Under the pieces are notes generated by a model. It saw only the letters and a list, made by a program, of their open reading frames with translations, did not search any database and was not told where the DNA came from. DNA of 44,021 nt from Intrasporangiaceae bacterium (GTDB lineage: Bacteria > Actinomycetota > Actinomycetes > Actinomycetales > Dermatophilaceae), in NCBI GenBank assembly GCA_012838445.1, contig DUPF01000168.1, positions 1-44,021 on the forward strand, written 5' to 3'. Made by a program: the position numbers and the translations under genes. Shown in pieces: positions 42,036 to 44,021 of this stretch; the stretch's first letter is position 1, and each line of letters starts with the position of its first letter.

Positions 42036-44021
42036 TCAGTCGAGCCGATCCGCCGCCACCACGCCCCGCAGCACGGCGCGGACCGCCTTGCGGGCGGTCT
42101 CGCGCAGCTGCGGGGTCGGTGCTGCGTCGGCGATCTGGTCGAGCAGGTCGACCAGTTGTTTGCACCGTCGCACGAAGTCACCGGCGGCCATCTCCTGCCC
42201 GCGCAGGACGACGTCGAGGGACTGCCCACTCGCCCACCGGTGCACCATCCACGCCATCCCGCCGTCCGGGGGTCCGGTCTCCGGGAGCGCCTGCTCAGCC
42301 TCGCGGTCGTTGATCTCCCGCCACAGGTGGTCCATGGTCCGGATCGCCTCGGCCACTTCGTCGTTCGGCATCCGCGGTGCGGGATCGGCATCGTCGTGGC
42401 GCGGCTCGTGGACCAGGGAACTGACGACCGCGGCCAGGGAGGGCACGTCGAGACGGGCCCACGTCCCGGTGCGCAGACTCTGCGCCGCGAGCAGGTCCTT
42501 CTCCGTGTAGAGCCGCCGCAGCTTCTCACCCAGATCCGTGGTCGCCGTGCCGTCCTCATCGAGATAACCGAGGTCGGCCAGGACGTCGCAGATCCGTTCG
42601 AAGGTGCGGGCCACGGACGTCGTTCGGCTGGCGATCTTGCGCTGGACCGCGGTGTTCTCCCGCTTCAGCCGCCACCACCGCTCGGCCCACCGGGCGTGCT
42701 CCTCACGGTCGGGACACTGGTGGCACGGGTGGGCCTTGAGTTGCCGCCGCAGATCCTCGATCCGGGCGTCCTCTCCCCCGGCTGCCTCGACCGCGCGCTG
42801 CTTCGGCGGCGGCTCGTGGGGCACGGCGATCCGCAGCGAGGTGGCCAGGTCGCGGCGGGCCTTCGGGTTCTTGGGATTGAAGTTCCTCGGCACCCGGATC
42901 GAGGTGACCGCCTCGATCGGCCGGGGCACGTCGACCAGGGTGAGCCGCCGGACCTGACGGTCCTCGGTGACGACCGTGGGCAGATCCGTCTGGCCCCGAT
43001 AACTGCGGGCCGGGGCGACGACCACCGCCCAGCCGGCCCGGCGTCCGGCCGGGATCCGGAAGACGTCCCCGATCCGCAACTCGGTCAGGCTCACCTCGGC
43101 GGCCGCCCGCAACGACGCCGAGCGGGCCTTGCTGCCCTCCTTCTGGGCCCGGTTGATCCGGTGCCGGAGTGATGCATACGAGGCGAAGTCACCGAGGTGG
43201 CACTGCATCGCCTCCGCGTAGGCGTCCAGAGCCTCCTGGTTCCGGCGCGCGGTCGTCGCCAGACCCACGACGGCCCGGTCCGCCTGGAACTGGGCGAAGG
43301 ACGTCTCGAGAATCTCCGCAGCGGTCTCCCGGCCGACGGTCGCGACGAGATTGACCGCCATGTTGTACGTCGGCCGGAAGCTGGACCGCAACGGATAGGT
43401 GCGGGTGGCCGCCAGACCGCCGACCGCCAGCGGGTCGAGTCCCCGCTGCCAGAGGACGACGGCATGCCCTTCGATGTCGATCCCCCGGCGGCCGGCCCGG
43501 CCGGTGAGTTGGGTGTACTCCGCCGGGGTGAGTTCAGCGTGGGTCTCGCCGTTGAACTTCGTCAACTTCTCGATGACGACCGTCTTGGCGGGCATGTTGA
43601 TCCCCAGCGCGAGGGTCTCGGTGGCGAAGACGGCCCGGATCGAGGCAGTGGTGAACAACTCCTCGACGATCTCCCGGAACAGCGGCAGCATCCCGGCGTG
43701 GTGCGCGGCGAACCCCCGGCTGAGCCCCTCGACGAAGTCCCAGTACCCGAGGACGCTGAGGTCCTCGTCGTCCAGTGCCGCGATCCGTTCCTCGACGGTG
43801 CGGCGGATCCGCATCCCCTGCTGCTCGGGGATGAGCCGCACCCCGGCGGCCAGGAGTTGCCCCACTGCTGCCTCACACCCGACCCGGCTGAAGATGAAGG
43901 TGATCGCCGGGAGCAGACCCTCCCGTTCGAGGGTGGTGATGACCTCGACCCGGCTCGGGGCCCCGCCCCGGGCCCGGCCCTCCGGGCGACCCCCACGGGA
44001 CCCCCCGCCGCGACCCGGACC
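42036..44021 (-). CDS. helY: HelY/Ski2-like DEAD-box RNA helicase, 3' part (5' end outside window)
   Basis: The last 661 residues of an actinobacterial HelY/Mtr4-type helicase are present; the frame is open to the right edge. RecA-2 motifs are TETLALGINMPAKTVVIEK (motif V) and QLTGRAGRRGID (motif VI). An arch/insert region with LVATVGRETAAEIL and a Cys pair in HPCHQCPDREEHARW follow, then a C-terminal DSHCT domain. An Arg/Gly-rich stretch (about 43970-44021) lies before ITFIFSRVGCE. It unwinds structured RNA for decay or processing. The stop is near the convergent amphi-Trp gene. Confidence 0.92.
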   Translation of the reverse strand, partial: GPGRGGGSRGGRPEGRARGGAPSRVEVITTLEREGLLPAITFIFSRVGCEAAVGQLLAAGVRLIPEQQGMRIRRTVEERIAALDDEDLSVLGYWDFVEGLSRGFAAHHAGMLPLFREIVEELFTTASIRAVFATETLALGINMPAKTVVIEKLTKFNGETHAELTPAEYTQLTGRAGRRGIDIEGHAVVLWQRGLDPLAVGGLAATRTYPLRSSFRPTYNMAVNLVATVGRETAAEILETSFAQFQADRAVVGLATTARRNQEALDAYAEAMQCHLGDFASYASLRHRINRAQKEGSKARSASLRAAAEVSLTELRIGDVFRIPAGRRAGWAVVVAPARSYRGQTDLPTVVTEDRQVRRLTLVDVPRPIEAVTSIRVPRNFNPKNPKARRDLATSLRIAVPHEPPPKQRAVEAAGGEDARIEDLRRQLKAHPCHQCPDREEHARWAERWWRLKRENTAVQRKIASRTTSVARTFERICDVLADLGYLDEDGTATTDLGEKLRRLYTEKDLLAAQSLRTGTWARLDVPSLAAVVSSLVHEPRHDDADPAPRMPNDEVAEAIRTMDHLWREINDREAEQALPETGPPDGGMAWMVHRWASGQSLDVVLRGQEMAAGDFVRRCKQLVDLLDQIADAAPTPQLRETARKAVRAVLRGVVAADRLD

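Overview
The window is about 44 kb of very GC-rich, gene-dense DNA. GTG starts, leaderless promoters (a TAnnnT box 6-7 nt before the start codon), RbpA, an Lnt/polyprenol-mannose synthase pair and a HelY-type helicase all point to an actinobacterium. A lysine-fermentation block, two phosphate transporters in tandem and a VTC/DUF4956 polyphosphate-type module recall the amino-acid-fermenting, polyphosphate-accumulating Dermatophilaceae/Intrasporangiaceae (Tetrasphaera-like). That placement is an inference from gene content, not a measurement. I see no rRNA, tRNA, CRISPR array or prophage, and no gene-free stretch longer than 300 bases.

Layout. 1-127: the end of an IS element (probably IS256-like). 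184-2820: a glutamate-cysteine-ligase-family enzyme, an OsmC protein and YciO. 2829-6074: amylosucrase, with a convergent GH1 glycosidase that is translationally coupled to the rRNA methyltransferase rlmC. 7400-12980: catalase with a strong terminator, a small lipoprotein, an HSL-type esterase, a GNAT, a membrane protein and two small minus-strand genes. 13236-16731: a PiT phosphate permease followed by a Na/Pi-type transporter with a PhoU-like tail. 16796-18015: a P-loop kinase, a putative chromosome-dimer resolution site (dif) at 17436-17463, and a yefM-yoeB toxin-antitoxin operon. 18091-23857: small membrane and DNA-binding proteins, a VanY-type peptidase with a coiled coil, a UMF1-family MFS transporter and rbpA. 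23864-26818 (minus): lnt, ppm and fxsA. 26881-34096 (minus): kdd-pta-ackA, then kamD-kamE-kal. Divergent kamA follows at 34186, with ybaK. 36145-37541: an Lrp/AsnC regulator and a 5'-3' exonuclease. 37549-39980 (minus): an acidic membrane-anchored protein, a histidine kinase and a response regulator, divergent from DUF4956-VTC (40125-41551). Then come a REP-like palindrome, an amphi-Trp protein and the 3' part of a HelY-like helicase running off the right edge.

How the genes work together. KamA makes beta-lysine, KamDE makes 3,5-diaminohexanoate, Kdd oxidises it, and Kal removes ammonia from 3-aminobutyryl-CoA to give crotonyl-CoA. Pta and AckA, in one operon with Kdd, convert acetyl-CoA to acetate with ATP gain. 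The cleavage enzyme Kce is not in this window. The phosphate side (PiT, Na/Pi, VTC with a dedicated two-component system) suggests managed phosphate and polyphosphate stores. The dif site lies where the dominant coding strand changes from plus (left) to minus (right), as expected at a replication terminus.

The most notable items are the dif site, the VTC/two-component locus with 11-bp-spaced repeats in its shared promoter region, pta-ackA embedded in a lysine-fermentation operon, and a palindromic repeat present both between genes and inside the lnt coding sequence.
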